64,000 bases of DNA from Aegilops tauschii subsp. strangulata. Its lineage: Eukaryota; Streptophyta; Magnoliopsida; Poales; Poaceae. Under the pieces are notes generated by a model. The model was not told the DNA's origin. It made no database searches and saw only the letters and a list, made by a program, of their open reading frames with translations. Location of the stretch: positions 152,831,148 through 152,895,147 of the forward strand of contig NC_053040.3 in NCBI RefSeq assembly GCF_002575655.3, given 5' to 3'. Both the position numbers and the translations under genes were made by a program. This document shows positions 22,086 through 33,044 of the stretch, in pieces. Each line of letters opens with the position of its first letter. The stretch's first letter is position 1.

Positions 22086-22764
22086 CTTCCTCCCGGGGAA
22101 TGCACTTCAATTTCACACCGTTTGGTCTCTTCCTGTATAGGACGTCATCGACGAACTGATACATGGCAAACCGACGGGCTACTTCCTCTGCTTCTTCCTG
22201 CTCCTCAGGAAGCTCCCCTGTTTGGAGGAATCGGACTGTATGCCGTGCCCATGTCGGAGCCTGGGGCTCGACGGCAAGGACTAAAGGCATTTCTTCTGCC
22301 ATGGGAGCGGTCGTCTCCACGGTCAGGGCTTAACGGCCTGCCGGAGTCAGTCGCTCCTCAGCAGGCTCAGAATCCGCGGCAACACCCTTGTCGGCGGTCC
22401 CTGGGGGCCGAACAGGAAAGTACTTGCCGGGGCCTGATTTCCTCCGTTTGTTCTGTTCCATTGATGGTTCGACGGATGGTTGAGTTAACTGAAGCAAAAA
22501 AGTACCTGGTTCCACGGGTAGCTTGAATGCAGCGCGCTTTGACAGGTAATCAGCGATGTCGTTCTCCGCTCGGTGAACGTGCTCCGCTTGTATACCGTCG
22601 AAGCGCTCCTCCAGCTTCCTCACCTCATCTACGTGGGCCTCCATCAACGGGCTCTGATAATCTTTGTTGACTTGTCTGACGACAAGCTGCGAATCACCCC
22701 TGACGATGAGCTTCTTAACCCCGAGGTCTGCTGCGATCCTAAGACCGACAAGCAGCTCGACCTG
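22086..22764 (-). pseudogene. pol: E1 RNase H (C-terminal half) and linker to integrase
   Basis: The minus-strand frame shows the C-terminal RNase H motifs: IVRGDSQLVVRQVN at about 22705-22665 and HRAENDIADYLSKRAA at about 22575-22530. The first catalytic aspartate region is absent. A linker follows (TGELPEEQEEAEEVARR, then a VLYRKRPNGVKLKC segment near 22140-22100) that normally leads into the integrase zinc finger. The integrase continues at 5712 because E1a splits it. Upstream the frame runs directly into gag, marking a deletion. Confidence 0.78.
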
Positions 22765-24582
22765 TCGGCAGTTCTGGAGGTCGTGGCCCTTGGTGCGGTG
22801 GATCTTGCAATACTGCTTGTCGGAGCCTCCTGGCTTGTTGGCGGCTGCCAAGGCCCGGCAGGCGGCGCACCCGGCAATCTCCTTTCCGGGGTCGTCTGCC
22901 TTGGCCTTCTTGGCAGCGTCGGTGTCATCGGATCCCTTGACGGCAAGCACGGCCTTGCCCTTGCGTTTCCTGTTGTGATGCCGGCCCTTCTTCGTCGGGG
23001 CGGCGGTGTCTTCACCAGTAGAGTCGGTTTCCACGCTGGCGTCCTCGCCGGGGTACTTCCTTCCTCTTCAGCCCGGGCGCACCTATTGGCCAGAACATAA
23101 AGTTCGGCCACATACTTAACCTTGTTCATCGCCAGCTTTCACGCATCTTGCGTTTGCGCATGTTCTGATGGAACACGCTAATCACGGCGGCGGGATGAAC
23201 ATCGAGGATGTTGTACTGCACCCAGCTGAACCTCTGTATGTACTTGCGTAGGGTTTCCCCTTCCTTCTGGGGAATGATATGCAAATCACTGGCCTGACCA
23301 TGAGCTTGGTGGCCTCCGGTGAAGGTACCAACGAACTCATGGCATAGATCCGACCAAGAAGAAATGGAATCCGCTGGCACGTGCATCAACCAAGACATGA
23401 CGTTGGGCTCCAGTGCCAACGGGAAGTAATTGGCAAGCACCTTATCGTCCCGAGCTCCAGCAGCTTGCATCGCGATGGTGTAGATGCTGAGGAACTCTGA
23501 CGGATGGATCTTGCCGTCGTACTTCTCGCTGACGTCGGGCTTGAACGTGCTGTGGGACGGCCACTGGAACTGCCGCAGCTCACGGGTAAAGGTTGGGCAA
23601 CCCACCTCGTAAGGTAGGCCGCCGGAGCCCCCCGGTGCTGGGTGGTCCACAGCGGGTCCTGCCTGCTTATCCGACTGGTGGCGTGTATCGCGCCGACACT
23701 CGATGGTGGTTCGAGCGTCTTCATGGGCTCGTTCTCGAAGAACTTGGTGCTGGTCGCGATGGGTCCGTGGGTCGGACGACGCTATGGAAATGTTATCACA
23801 AGGACATACCGCACCGGCGGCAACTGGTGCAGGGGAGGAGAGTGCACTGTGGCTGCAGCTCCCCCGGTCCTTCCACCGCTGGCATGTGGTGGCTCGACGG
23901 AGCGCCGGCCCGAGGGCCCCGCCGGTCGCGGATCATCTTTGTTGGCGACGGCGACGAGGCTCCGGATGGTGGCCCTCCATTCGTCGAGCTTCTCCGCGGC
24001 AGGAGGGAAGTCGAGGAATAGCTGCACGCGCGCCAAAGCTTCTGCTGGCGTGGGTGGTGGCAAAAGCTACGTGGACCATGGCGCGCTTCGACTTCTAACC
24101 ATGTTAGAAGGAGCTCTATCACGGCCCAGCGGCTGTGTGCCATTTTCGCCAGCACTTCGGCGGGCATGCTGGCCTCCTTCGTCCCGCAGATGATGCACAG
24201 GGCTCTTCCCACGGCGGTGTCCAGGGTCACCGGCGTGGTGACGCTGCTCGTCGCGCACACCCTAGGAAGAGCGCGCTGTGGGCGCCGGGATGGGCGTCTT
24301 GGAGGTCGCCGCGCCACCCGCAGGTGGTACGGCTACGCCCCCGGAGGGCCCCGCGCCACCTGCGGGGGGCCGAGCTCCGTCTCTGGATTTTGCGACGTGC
24401 AGCCCATCGTTTTGCGCACGAACGATGCCGCTCGCCAGACTCTGACTGCCAGAGCGATGTTGGTGCTCGCGGGCCGCGCCTCGGGTCCTGTCCGCGACCG
24501 GCCGGCTGCTCGCCCGCACTGGTACCGGTTGTCTGGCTCCCGACGAACCGACCGCCGTGGCTGCCTTCTTCTTGGGAGCCAT
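22750..24582 (-). pseudogene. gag: E1 gag
   Basis: A plausible start is ATG 24582 (MAPKKKAATAVG), about 75 bp from the 5' LTR. Several frame changes occur before the core domain. The frame 23650-23126 carries a typical plant Gypsy gag core: YDGKIHPSEFLSIYTIAMQ, then a W-x-x-L segment and KEGETLRKYIQRF. After another shift the frame 23034-22750 encodes a basic linker and a zinc-knuckle-like CKIHRTKGHDLQNC at about 22809-22767. Immediately after it the sequence becomes RNase H, so gag is fused in frame to pol by deletion. Confidence 0.78.
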
Positions 24583-24635
24583 GACGATGAAGAACTGCTA
24601 GGCTAATTGCTAGACCAGATTTCCACAACTGCGCC

Positions 24636-24653
24636 CCCCTACCTGGTGCACCA
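24636..24653 (-). other. E1 primer-binding site
   Basis: On the minus strand TGGTGCACCAGGTAGGGG begins four bases after the LTR. It differs from the E0 and E1a site at two positions within an otherwise identical 18-mer. Confidence 0.7.
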
Positions 24654-24657
24654 AAGA

Positions 24658-25838
24658 TGTCGGTGGGAACGACACCTATGGGGTCACTGGGATCCCTTCT
24701 ACGGTCGGCGGGCGCGAGGTTGTGCAAAGAGCAGGTCTGACAGGAAGCACACGGGTCGTTTACCCAGGTTCGGGCCGCGAAGATGCGTAATACCCTAGTC
24801 CTGCTTTGGTGGATGTATTGAGTGTTCTTGTGTTCTTGAGCTAGCTACGGGGTGCAACTTGCCCAAAAGAGCCGAATCCCTCTCCTGGTCGCCTCGGGCC
24901 TCCTTTTATAGGCAAAAGGGGTTGCCACAGTGGCACACGGGAGGTGGAAAGGTCTACAATTGATAAGCCTATCCTCTAGAACCGTAGCACAAACGCATTT
25001 AATGCGCTGCCGACGTGTCCCCCTTGCTTTATCAGGGACGGCAAGGAAGCACGTCCCAGCTGTCGCCGCCTCGCCTAGCCTTGACACGCGTCTGAGCTGA
25101 CGAGGCGTCGCGGCGCCACGTTGGTTGTCTACTGGGCTGGCGCAGTGGTGGAGCCTTCACGAAGGGTTGCATGCCACCACGCAGGTGCTTGCTGAGTCGG
25201 TGTAGAGGCCGCCCGTCGCCACGCAGGTGCCTGCCCAGCTGGTTGAGGTAGCAGCTGCTTGGGGACGGTGGTGGAGTCTTGGCTGGTGCAGGCCTGGCAG
25301 TGGCCCCACTGATGCCCTCGGCAAGGGTCTTGCCGGGGGCCCGGCAAGGGTCTTGCCGTGGCGTTGCAGTCGTCCCCGGCAAGGCGCTTGCCGTGGGTCT
25401 TGTGGATTTCCTTGGCCAGGATCCCACCGAGGGTCGCCGTCTTCTGGTCCTCATCTGATTTCACATGTTTATGATCTTGACGAAGATCTGCATGCCACCA
25501 CAGAGGCGCCTCCCGAGCCTTGGTTCCAATGTAGTTGGTTGGGTTGGAACCCGTGGGCTCAAGGGTGGCTTGCTCCGCTGGCATCGGGCAGGCTGCCCCG
25601 GCAAGGCTCTTGCCGGGGCTGCGGAGGCCGCCTCGGCAAGGATCTTGCCAAGGGAGTCTACCTCGCCCTCTTGCCCTCCTGTGTTTCTGGTCTTGGCGTT
25701 GCCTTGGTTGTCTTGTGCTTTGGCTTCTCTCCGGCTTCCCTCCTCTGCCCTGCTAAGTGTGGCCGTGGCATGTGGCTCTGACTGCCCGTGCACAAGTAAA
25801 GGGGTCAAAAGGAGAGCCCCTACTATTGTACACCGACA
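24658..25838 (-). repeat. E1 5' LTR
   Basis: This 1,181-bp copy reads TGTCGGTGTAC to CCACCGACA on the minus strand. A minus-strand TATAAAAGG box lies at 24902-24910. Several CGGCAAG/CTTGCCG inverted repeats lie at about 25315-25400 and 25595-25650. Confidence 0.9.
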
Positions 25839-25843
25839 CGCCA

Positions 25844-27587
25844 CTACTTCTATCCTCGCATCCAGCCAGGGGATGCCATTTCTGGGTAAATCACCTGGAT
25901 CTCGAGGACCCAGGAGAAGGGCACGTACCCGGAGGGTGCCTAGAAGGAGAGGTGGGACAAGTGGCGAGGCCGGTGGCTCTGGATTAGGGAGGAGGATCCG
26001 CAGGAGTTCTGTCGAGTTCGTCAGAGCCCGCCGACCCGCCGCAAGGACTGGAGCGACCTCATGCCAACACCAAGAAGCTCACGGTTGCCACCACCAGGAT
26101 CCATCACCTCACCATGGCCGGGCTCACCCTTGAGATGATTGGGGCCGATTTCATCCGTCGCTGAATCGCCCCGCTGCACAACAAGGGGAGGCCGGCCTGG
26201 GACTTCAAGAACGCGGCCGATGTCATGAGGCTCCGCCCTGGCCTGAAGCATAACTTCACGGTGCTGGGGCATGCCCATTTTTGCCAGAGGCTCTTCCAGC
26301 TCAATGTGGACGACGACGGCAGGGCTGAGAGGACCGGCGGGGCCGCGAAGACCGGCAAGGCCGTCAAGGGGCCCCTGTTTGGGTTGCCGACAGGAGTGGT
26401 CTAGATGAGCAACAACTCTCGCCAGTCCTCTAGCATTGCCATGATGCCGGACTTCAACGCGCATGGCCTCGACCCGGCCTGGGGCGAGCCACCAGCAGAG
26501 AAGGTGCAGAAGTTTTTCGACAACTTGTCAGAGGGCTATGTCCGCGACGAGCCGCTGCTCATCCGCGACACCACCAAGGAGGAGTTGGACTACATCGCCG
26601 CCAGGGCGGCGGAGGCGGCGCTTGCCAAGAAGGCGGCAGCACCGGCGCCGTGGAGGACGAGGCCAACACGGTCGTGGAGGAGAAGGAGCTCGCCCAGTGG
26701 GTGGAGTCTACCGGGGAGGCCAGCGGTGCCGGTCCCGGGGCCCCCCTTATTGAAGACGCGGGCGACGAGTCGCCCGAAGAGGAAGCCGAAGCGAACGACC
26801 CTCCGTCCGCGGGGAAGAAGCGCGTCCTGCAGCGGGCCAGCTCCGGCGAGCCGGTCCGGCCCGGCAAGACCGCGCAGCGGCAACCGGCTCAGGAGCAGCT
26901 CGTGCGCCAGACGAGGGCGATAAAGGCTGTGGCAGCGAAGAAGACGGTGAAGGCCGCGGTGGCGAAGAAGACGGCGACTGCCTCCTCCTCGTCCAAGCGG
27001 CGCCAGACCCCATCTCCTTCTCCCCCTCCCTCGGACAGCACCCTGGAGGCCGAATTCGACCTCGGATCTTTTAGCCCGAAAAGGAAGAGGAAGCCAGTGT
27101 AGGGGGAGGTGGAGGACGAGTAAATATTTCACCCCCATCATCTCCTGACCTTACGCCTGTGTTATCCTCCTTTGATTTGATGTTATCTTCACAGGGACAC
27201 AGAGACGCTGGCCCAGAGGGTGGCAAAGAGGGCCAAGCCCTCGACGGGCGACAAGCCCCCGACGGGTACTTCGCGTATGCCGGTGTTGGTGGAGAGCAGT
27301 CTGGACAACAGCCCCCAACGCAGCCCCCGCTTCAGCCCCCAGCGTGAGTTCATCACTCACTCCTTCACTGATGAACATTGGGGTGTGAATTCTTGATGCT
27401 GACCTTGCCGGGTTTGCAGGAGGAGAACGGCAGCATGAGGAGCCGCCGAGGGCCACACCCCTTGACTACGCTGCCTAGAGGGGCGTCCCCGGCAAGGGCA
27501 TCCACCACCGAGCCCACACCTATGGAGGAGGAGGAGGCGAGCTTGGGTGCCGGTGGTTCTGCCCCGGCAACGAATGCTGGCGGGGAG
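25844..27587 (+). pseudogene. E0 antisense gene, fragment 2
   Basis: This continues fragment 1 beyond the E1 insertion. The second half of the gypsy-type transposon domain is visible in changing frames: RHYFYPRIQPGD at the junction, then WSDL, LEMIGADFIRR, HNKGRPAWDFKNAADVMRL and FCQRLFQLNV to about 26310. A Lys/Ala/Glu-rich low-complexity part follows (26405-27119). Likely introns are 27120-27194 (GTAAAT to TTCACAG) and 27344-27419 (GTGAGT to TTTGCAG). The third exon starts 27420 and is cut at 27587 by E2. Several stops and at least two frameshifts (near 26060 and 26640) make it a pseudogene. Confidence 0.7.
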
Positions 27588-28056
27588 TGTCGGTGTCAAA
27601 ACCGGCGGATCTCGGGTAGGGGGTCCCGAACTGTGCGTCTAAGGTTGATGGTAACAGGAGACGGGGGACACAATGTTTACCCAGGTTCGGGCCCTCTCTA
27701 TGGAGGTAATACCCTACTTCCTGCTTGATTGATCTTGATGAATATGAGTATTACAAGAGTTGATCTACCGCGAGATCGTAATGGCTAAAACCCTAGAAGT
27801 CTAGCCTATATGACTGTATCTATTTCCGGACTAAGCCCTCCGGTTTATATAGACACCGGAGGGGACTAGGGTTGTACCAAGTTGGTTACAGAGAAAGGAA
27901 TCTTCATATTTGGTCGCCAAGCTTGCCTTCCACGCCAAGGAGAGTCCTATCCGGACATAGGACAGAGTCTTCGGTCTTGCATCTTCACAGCCCATTAGTC
28001 CGGCCCATGTCCAACAGGCCAGACGCCCGAGGACCCCTTAGTCCAGGACTCCCTCG
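27588..28056 (-). repeat. E2 3' LTR
   Basis: This is the left LTR of E2. Its outer TG has become CG at the internal edge (28055-28056). A TATATAAA box lies on the minus strand (27844-27851) inside a CCGGT/ACCGG palindromic context. Confidence 0.9.
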
Positions 28057-28484
28057 GTAGCCCCTGAACCAGGCTTCAATGACGAGGTGTCCGGCGCGCA
28101 GATTGTCTTCGGCATTGCAAGGCGGGTTCCCCTTTCGGAATACTCCAAGATAGTCTTCGGACGCAATGAACGTGTCCGGATCTGCTACACAAGTACCACA
28201 CACACAGCCGTAGAGAATATAATATTTCACGAGTCCCATCCGCTGACAACTTTTCGCAAGATGACATCACGTCTGCCCAGTCGTTATTTCGAACCGTTTT
28301 CGTCTGCAGTTCCGCGTTCCGAGATGCGGTTTCCATTGGCACGTCTTGTCAAAGCAGAGATCGTGTCCCCTTATTGCGGGATTCTCATCAATACGGGCAT
28401 GGGTAATCCTACTGTGCCGTTTGCACAGCCCTTGGGAATAGGCGAGTTTTAAGGTGAGTGGGGAGGCGTTCGATATTCACTGCC

Positions 28485-28493
28485 TTTATAAGG
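28485..28493 (+). promoter_or_regulatory. TATA box of the E2 antisense gene
   Basis: TTTATAAGG lies 119 bp upstream of ATG 28604. The E3 copy has the same core 115 bp upstream of its ATG. Confidence 0.6.
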
Positions 28494-28603
28494 GGATAAG
28501 GATTCCCCTTCTTCACCCACGCCTTCTTTCTTCCTCTGCCCTTCCATTCTCGAGCTCCAGCGCCCAAGTTCTCGTCTCTTCCACCCCGAGCAAGCTCTCA
28601 ACC

Positions 28604-31600
28604 ATGTTTGGCTCTGGAGGGCAAGGCAACTGGATGGCCTCCTCCGTCAAGCAGAAGGACATCGCCGAGCTTCGGGAGGCCGGGTATCTGGCGAAGGAGA
28701 TCGCCCACCGGCTTCCGGCCAAGGGACAAGTCGTCCCTACACCAAAAACCAATGTGAGGGTGGTGTTCCTCCCTCATTTCGTCCGCAAGCTAGGGTTTCG
28801 ACTCCACCCTTTTGTCCGCGGACTTATGTTCTATTATGGGCTAGATTTCCATGATCTAGCCCCGAACTCTTTCCTCAACATCTCGACATTCATTGTCGTG
28901 TGTGAGGCTTTCCTCCGCATCCAGCCCCACTTCGGTCTGTGGCTTAAGATCTTCAATGTGAAGCCGAAGGTGGTGGATGGACAACACGCGGAGTGCAGAG
29001 GAGCCATGGTGAGCAAGATGCCCAATGTCACATGGCCCAAAGGCACGTTTGTGGAGACTGTCAAGGAGTGGCAGAAGATGTGGTTCTATATCACAGAGCC
29101 CCGCGACGCCACCTGGGTCGCGGCTTCCGAATTCAAGTCTGGAGCTCCAATGCGGCTAACCTCCTGGATGGAGAAGGGCCCAAATTGGTCTTCGTCGGAT
29201 GAGCTGATGGCGCTGCAAACGCGCATCCAAAGCATGGTGGACAGAAACATCAAGCTCGTCGACGTGATCCAGGTTATGCTAGTTCGCCAGATCCTCCCCT
29301 GCCAAAGCCGAACCTCCCCTTTATGGGAATTCGATCCGGAGAAGATACAAACCTTGGTGAGGCTCTTCAGAACCACTCACTAAGATGCCTGGAAGCTGCT
29401 CTTCAAGGGCGACGAGAAGCCGCCGGCCATAGACTCGGACTGTGGACACGATCTTGCCCACCCCGCCAATGCGGTAAGTCCTTCACATCTCAAGGCGTAC
29501 CTTCTACTTGCTTGTCCAAGGAGGGTAACTAAACCTTGCTAATTTATTCTTTCAGGAATGGACGGAGAAAGCGGAGCAGATTCAATGTTCAGCTCCGCTG
29601 CCCGAAGAACCAGTCATCCCGCTCCTGGCGAAGATGCTGGTCCCGGCGCCCTATCAGCCGCCAGAGAAGAAGGCCAAGAAGAAGACAAGGGGGGCCGGGG
29701 TGGCCCCCGCCGCAAGGGCACTTCGGACGTGATGTCCGAAGACAAGACTCACTCCTCTGCCGCCGAAGATGACGATGAGGAGGAGGAGGAAAGCAACCCT
29801 CCCCCTGATGGGGGGAGGAAGAAGAGGGCGGCCTCCACAAATCTAGAGGCGGGGGCGCCCAAGAAGGGGAAAGGCTCCCTTGTAGATAACACCGCGTGGG
29901 ACGTCGACAGCAGTCCAGAGCGACGCCCCCGGAACAAGCCCCTGGCCGCATCGTAAGTACTGACAAACTCGTATTCGTCTGTGTATCCGGCCTCTCCTCT
30001 TCATTGTGTTAACATGGTTAATTGTGCTATTGCAGTCCGGCCCACGACAGCTCCCAGCGATCCTCATCAAGAGGTTCGTTGGATTCAAAGGCGATGGCCA
30101 GTGAGTCACCGCCGGACGCTTACTCTCCCACGGCCAAGGGCAACACCGAGGTGTTGTCGCGAAGGACTTTCCCATGCTAGGGAGAGTCTCGGGAGGCCGT
30201 CAGGGTGGCTCCAGAGGGCGAAACCTCGGCCGCCGGACACATGGGGGAGCAGTCCCCCATGGAGACTGGTGATGGGGGCCATGCTCAGTTCGGCCCCCAG
30301 TCGGATACGATGCCGGAGACCTATACGGATCTGGAGTCCGGCCAGCAACCTCCTTCGAAAGAAGGGGGTGTGCCTATTCCGCCGGTGACCTCTGTCCAAC
30401 CAGGGGCACCGGACAATCTTCTGGAAGCGCTATGAGGCGCTTCCATTGTGGAGGAACACCGTATCCTTATGGGTATGGTGATTGAGAGGGTTCAGTCCGT
30501 CAAAAGCAGACTGACCGAAGCCTACAGCGGCCTGCTGACAGGTTTTGAGGTGAGCGACGCAAAAGAGAAAGTCCCAATATAGACAGTAGCCCCTGAGACA
30601 CTGTCCGGTGTTCGGAAAGCAAGGCCGGACAGAGGATCAATTCATTTTTGCAGGAAACTAACTAAATGTGTCTTGTATGAATGAGCAGGCATCGTTGCTG
30701 GCCGTGACCTCTCATGCTGCCGAAGTTTCCGGACTAAGGCAGAGACTATAGCAGGCCGAGGAGGAGCTCAGCCATGCGAGGAAGCAGCTAGAAGACCAGC
30801 AAGGTATGTAATGACTCGCTATATATTCAAAAAGAATAAACGATGTGTATTGACCGTAGTGTTATGATATGTGTAGGAGCGACAACCGAGGTCGAGGCCC
30901 TTAAAAAGGCCCTGCCCGAAGCCGAGGAGAAAGCTGCCAAGGAGCGAGCCGCCTGTAAGAAGCTCAAGGCCAGGGTCAACAAGGTCCAGCAAGAGCTCCA
31001 GGACACTGCAAAGAAATGCGAGGCCTTGGAGTGCGATGTTTCGGCTCGAGAAGCCGAACTCGCCAAGGCTCGCCAAAGCGCGGACGAAGCACGGGTTGAG
31101 GCCCAGGGCGCCCTCCAGGAGATCCAGGAGGCCAACAAGATCACGGCGGGTAAGGCGTTTAGTATGCAAAGCAAGTATGTGAAGAAGAAGTATGTCAGAC
31201 GTTGTGGAGTTCTTCCGAGCCGAAGAAGGGAGCTCAACGGAGAAGCTGTTCCGGTCGCAATACCTTGCGCCAGAACATCTAGTGCCCTTCACCGATCAGC
31301 TAAAACAGCTGGTCGAGCTGCATAGGGTGGCCGAACTGGCCATGAAGGATTTAATAATCCGGCTGTGGCCTGGCGAAGCTATACCCAGCAGCTACTTCGG
31401 CCTCGTGAAGCGGCTGGTGAACGCGTGTCCTCGGCTGGACGTCGTCAAGCGGTCGGTCTGCATCGAGGCCGCGCGCATGGCCTTCGCCCGCGTCAAGGTC
31501 TAGTGGGCGAAGATGGATGCCGTCAAGCTTGTGACCGAAGGGCCGCCTGAGGGCAAGGAGCACCACACGCCCGAGCGATATTTTGAAGATGTCCTGGAGG

Positions 31601-31650
31601 GGTCTCGCATTGTGGCGACGCAATGTGCGAAAGACATTATCTTTGAATGA
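28604..31650 (+). pseudogene. E2 antisense gene: gypsy-type transposon domain plus coiled coil, six exons
   Basis: Start ATG 28604 (MFGSGGQGNWMASS). Exons are 28604-29473, 29556-29952, 30036-30549, 30689-30803, 30877-31149 and about 31190-31650, with GT donors and AG acceptors and introns of 82, 83, 139 and 73 bp. The last intron and start of the last exon are damaged by a deletion near 31190. Exon 1 carries the PF04195-like domain (RGLMFYYGLDFHDLAPNSF, FVETVKEWQKMWFYI). Exon 2 is Lys/Glu-rich with a poly-acidic run. Exons 4-5 encode a coiled coil (EAEEKAAKERAACKK). The last exon has a conserved block (AELAMKDLIIRLWPGEAIP). Early stops: TAA near 29381, TGA near 30433, a TAG in exon 4 and one near 31501. 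Role unknown. Confidence 0.82.
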
Positions 31651-33044
31651 ATACATTCATGTTGTCTCTGCCTTGTATGATGAAACAAAGTTGTTATGTA
31701 ATATAATTTTTGTTATGTTTAAAAAAATTACCTCCTGTGCGGCCATTTTGTATGAAATCTGGAGTTGGCCAGTCGTCGGCTTCTGCCCCCACGTAGGTAG
31801 TACGGGGGTGTTAGGGATGGAATCTAAACACTCTTGATCCAATTGTTTGGTCCTTGAAGGAGGTGTTTAGCGCAACGAACCGGGCAATCAGATTATGCGG
31901 CTTTAGCACTCTCACTTAGCCATAGGAGTTTGACAATAAAAATGTGGGTGCAACCCCTAGTATTCAAACTAGAATGCTATAAGAACCTGAGCGGGTAAGT
32001 ACCGATCCTTCGCGTAATGTGGAAAAAATCTCTAACGATTTGGAACCTCCGAAGAGCTGACCGGCTCTCGCCGCATCATGACAGTCAGTTTTCGGCTTTC
32101 TCTACTGAGGTGCTCCTTCGGGTAAACCAGGGCACAATCGCGGTAGTGCTCCCTTTACTACCTTAGCCGATATAGCGGAACGTAAGGTAGCAAGCATAGG
32201 AGCCGGGCAACCCAACTATTGACCAAAGACATGATTCAGAGCCAATGCATATAGTGCTAAATTCGGGGTGCCGAACTATACTGTAAAAAGTGTTCGGACT
32301 TTGTTGCCATAGTGTGGGGCACTATGAAGCCCCTGGCAAATTGAAACGTACCACAGTGTACGGGTGCTATCTGATAAGCTTATTAAAAAAAGGAAAATAG
32401 AAAAGGAGCAAATGCAATGAGCAGGGGCCCTAAAATTTGGGCCGCAAACTATTTCCATTATAATTTGATTAATACGTCCAAACGCATTGATACAAATAGT
32501 GCGATAAGCAACAGGCTATTTAACATGCCACGACCAAGGGAGAGCTGCGTGTGGGCCCTGGAAACAGGTAGAGTGGTTGTTAAAGAAACCACCTAGAAAT
32601 TCCCCTCTACGTCCAAGCTGACTGCTGGCTCAGTGTATTTGTCCTTTGAAAGGACCTGCGATCAAGCCATCAGCAAAGGCCTGTGGAAGAGAAACCTGAA
32701 AAGTAGAAAAGAAACAGTGAAAGTATATGTGTCCGGGAGCGGTCAAGCCGTATCGTGGATCACAAGCTAGTTATGCCTCCGTCAGTGCCCATGGTATTTT
32801 GAGTGCATAGTTATGTACACGCGGTGCGAATGCCGCCACTTCATTGGGACTGGGACGGAGGCCAAATTGCTAGTCGAGCTCTTGACGAGCCGAGCTGTCC
32901 TGCTGCAGAATAGTCCGGGCCCTTTTGATAGTGTTCGGGGGCTCGGCCGCCGAATTAAGGTTCTGCTTGAAAAGGCCGCTCTATACTTCTGCTGCTAAGG
33001 CAGCGGTGTGCTCCTCGGTACGGAGGAAGCGTTCCGTGTGTCCA
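31651..33044. other. E2 region between convergent antisense gene and gag-protease
   Basis: The plus-strand antisense gene and the minus-strand gag-protease face each other tail to tail here. The equivalent stretch in E3 is 60741-61946 and is clearly homologous throughout. The part near 32870-33044 still carries the end of the minus-strand protein. No reverse transcriptase motif is visible, so the pol loss predates the E2/E3 split. Confidence 0.65.

Larger units (their letters stand above)
1097..25838 (-). mobile_element. E1: Gypsy LTR retrotransposon, minus strand, with nested E1a and E1b
   Basis: Both LTRs are present (1097-2274 and 24658-25838), flanked by a perfect 5-bp duplication CGCCA at 1092-1096 and 25839-25843. 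Removing the E1a insertion leaves about 8.4 kb. On the minus strand the order is 5' LTR, PBS, gag, a C-terminal RNase H half, integrase and 3' LTR; protease and reverse transcriptase are missing through an internal deletion near 22755. An antisense B3-like gene lies between integrase and 3' LTR. The LTRs differ by roughly 6% over the first ~530 bp (hand count), making this the oldest dated insertion here. RNase H directly preceding integrase indicates Gypsy, possibly the Tat lineage. Confidence 0.88.
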
